A stretch of DNA of 6,232 bases from Paracoccaceae bacterium (GTDB lineage Bacteria; Pseudomonadota; Alphaproteobacteria; Rhodobacterales; Rhodobacteraceae). This document shows, piece by piece, positions 6,152 to 6,232 of the stretch; the stretch's first letter is position 1, and each line of letters begins with the position of its first letter. Made by a program: the position numbers and the translations under genes. The notes below the pieces were generated by a model. It was given only the letters and a program-made list of their open reading frames with translations, searched no databases and had not been told where the DNA came from. Location: assembly GCA_004566265.1 (NCBI GenBank), contig SPLB01000159.1, forward strand, positions 1 to 6,232, written 5' to 3'.

Positions 6152-6232
6152 TTAGCCCACCGACTGCGACTTTAACGCCGCATGCGCCTCAAGCGCGCGC
6201 GCGCGCCCGGCTTTCAGGTCCACCACCGGCAG
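6152..6232 (-). CDS. C-terminal end of a deoxyribodipyrimidine photolyase-like gene (partial)
   Basis: The last 26 codons and TAA of a minus-strand gene that runs past the right edge. The visible tail starts LPVVDLKAGRARALEAHAAL and ends KSQSVG. The pattern P-x-V-D-x-K-x-x-R-x-x-A-L resembles the conserved C-terminus of CPD photolyases (typically P-I-V-D-x-K-x-A-R-x-x-A-L-x-A-Y), which use FAD and light to split pyrimidine dimers. The other two minus-strand frames close within this stretch, which supports the reading. Only 26 residues are visible and no catalytic residues are included, so the family call rests on this tail alone. A 14-base run of alternating GC lies inside it. Confidence 0.62.
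   Translation of the reverse strand: MPVVDLKAGRARALEAHAALKSQSVG

Noticed and set aside
1..6232. CRISPR array, insertion sequence or prophage
   Set aside because: No regularly spaced direct repeats, no transposase or integrase motifs and no phage genes were seen.

Overview
The window looks like chromosomal DNA of an alphaproteobacterium, most likely a Rhodobacteraceae (Roseobacter-type) species. The reasons are the gene order trgA-trgB-cysK (a set described in Rhodobacter sphaeroides), moderately high GC, and protein sequences of that family. This is inferred from content alone; no search was run.

All convincing genes lie on the minus strand, so transcription runs from high to low coordinates. 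The right edge (6152-6232) holds the last 26 codons of a gene whose tail resembles a deoxyribodipyrimidine photolyase. A hairpin-rich gap of about 110 bases follows. Then come trgA (small membrane protein, 5597-6037), trgB (gamma-glutamylcyclotransferase-like plus NUDIX protein, GTG start, 4451-5542), cysK (PLP-dependent cysteine synthase, 3333-4367) and an 839-residue MscS-family mechanosensitive channel with a DUF3772-type periplasmic region (817-3336). The channel's ATG overlaps the cysK stop as ATGA. The trgA-trgB gap is 54 bases, the trgB-cysK gap 83 bases, and neither contains an obvious terminator, so the four genes plausibly form one transcription unit.

Below the channel gene is tRNA-Ser(GGA) (544-633), with a possible promoter just upstream and a clear intrinsic terminator downstream (496-517). 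Positions 1-480 hold no gene I can recognise. There are open frames running in from the left edge, an ATGA-linked short frame and some small inverted repeats.

Functionally, the core is the Rhodobacter-type tellurite-resistance/thiol neighbourhood: TrgA and TrgB are associated with high-level tellurite resistance, and CysK makes cysteine from O-acetylserine and sulfide. The coupled MscS-type channel suggests co-expression of an envelope-tension or osmotic-release channel with this set. I see no clearly novel system. The points most worth checking are the cysK-channel coupling, the altered motifs in TrgB and CysK, and the structured leader upstream of trgA.
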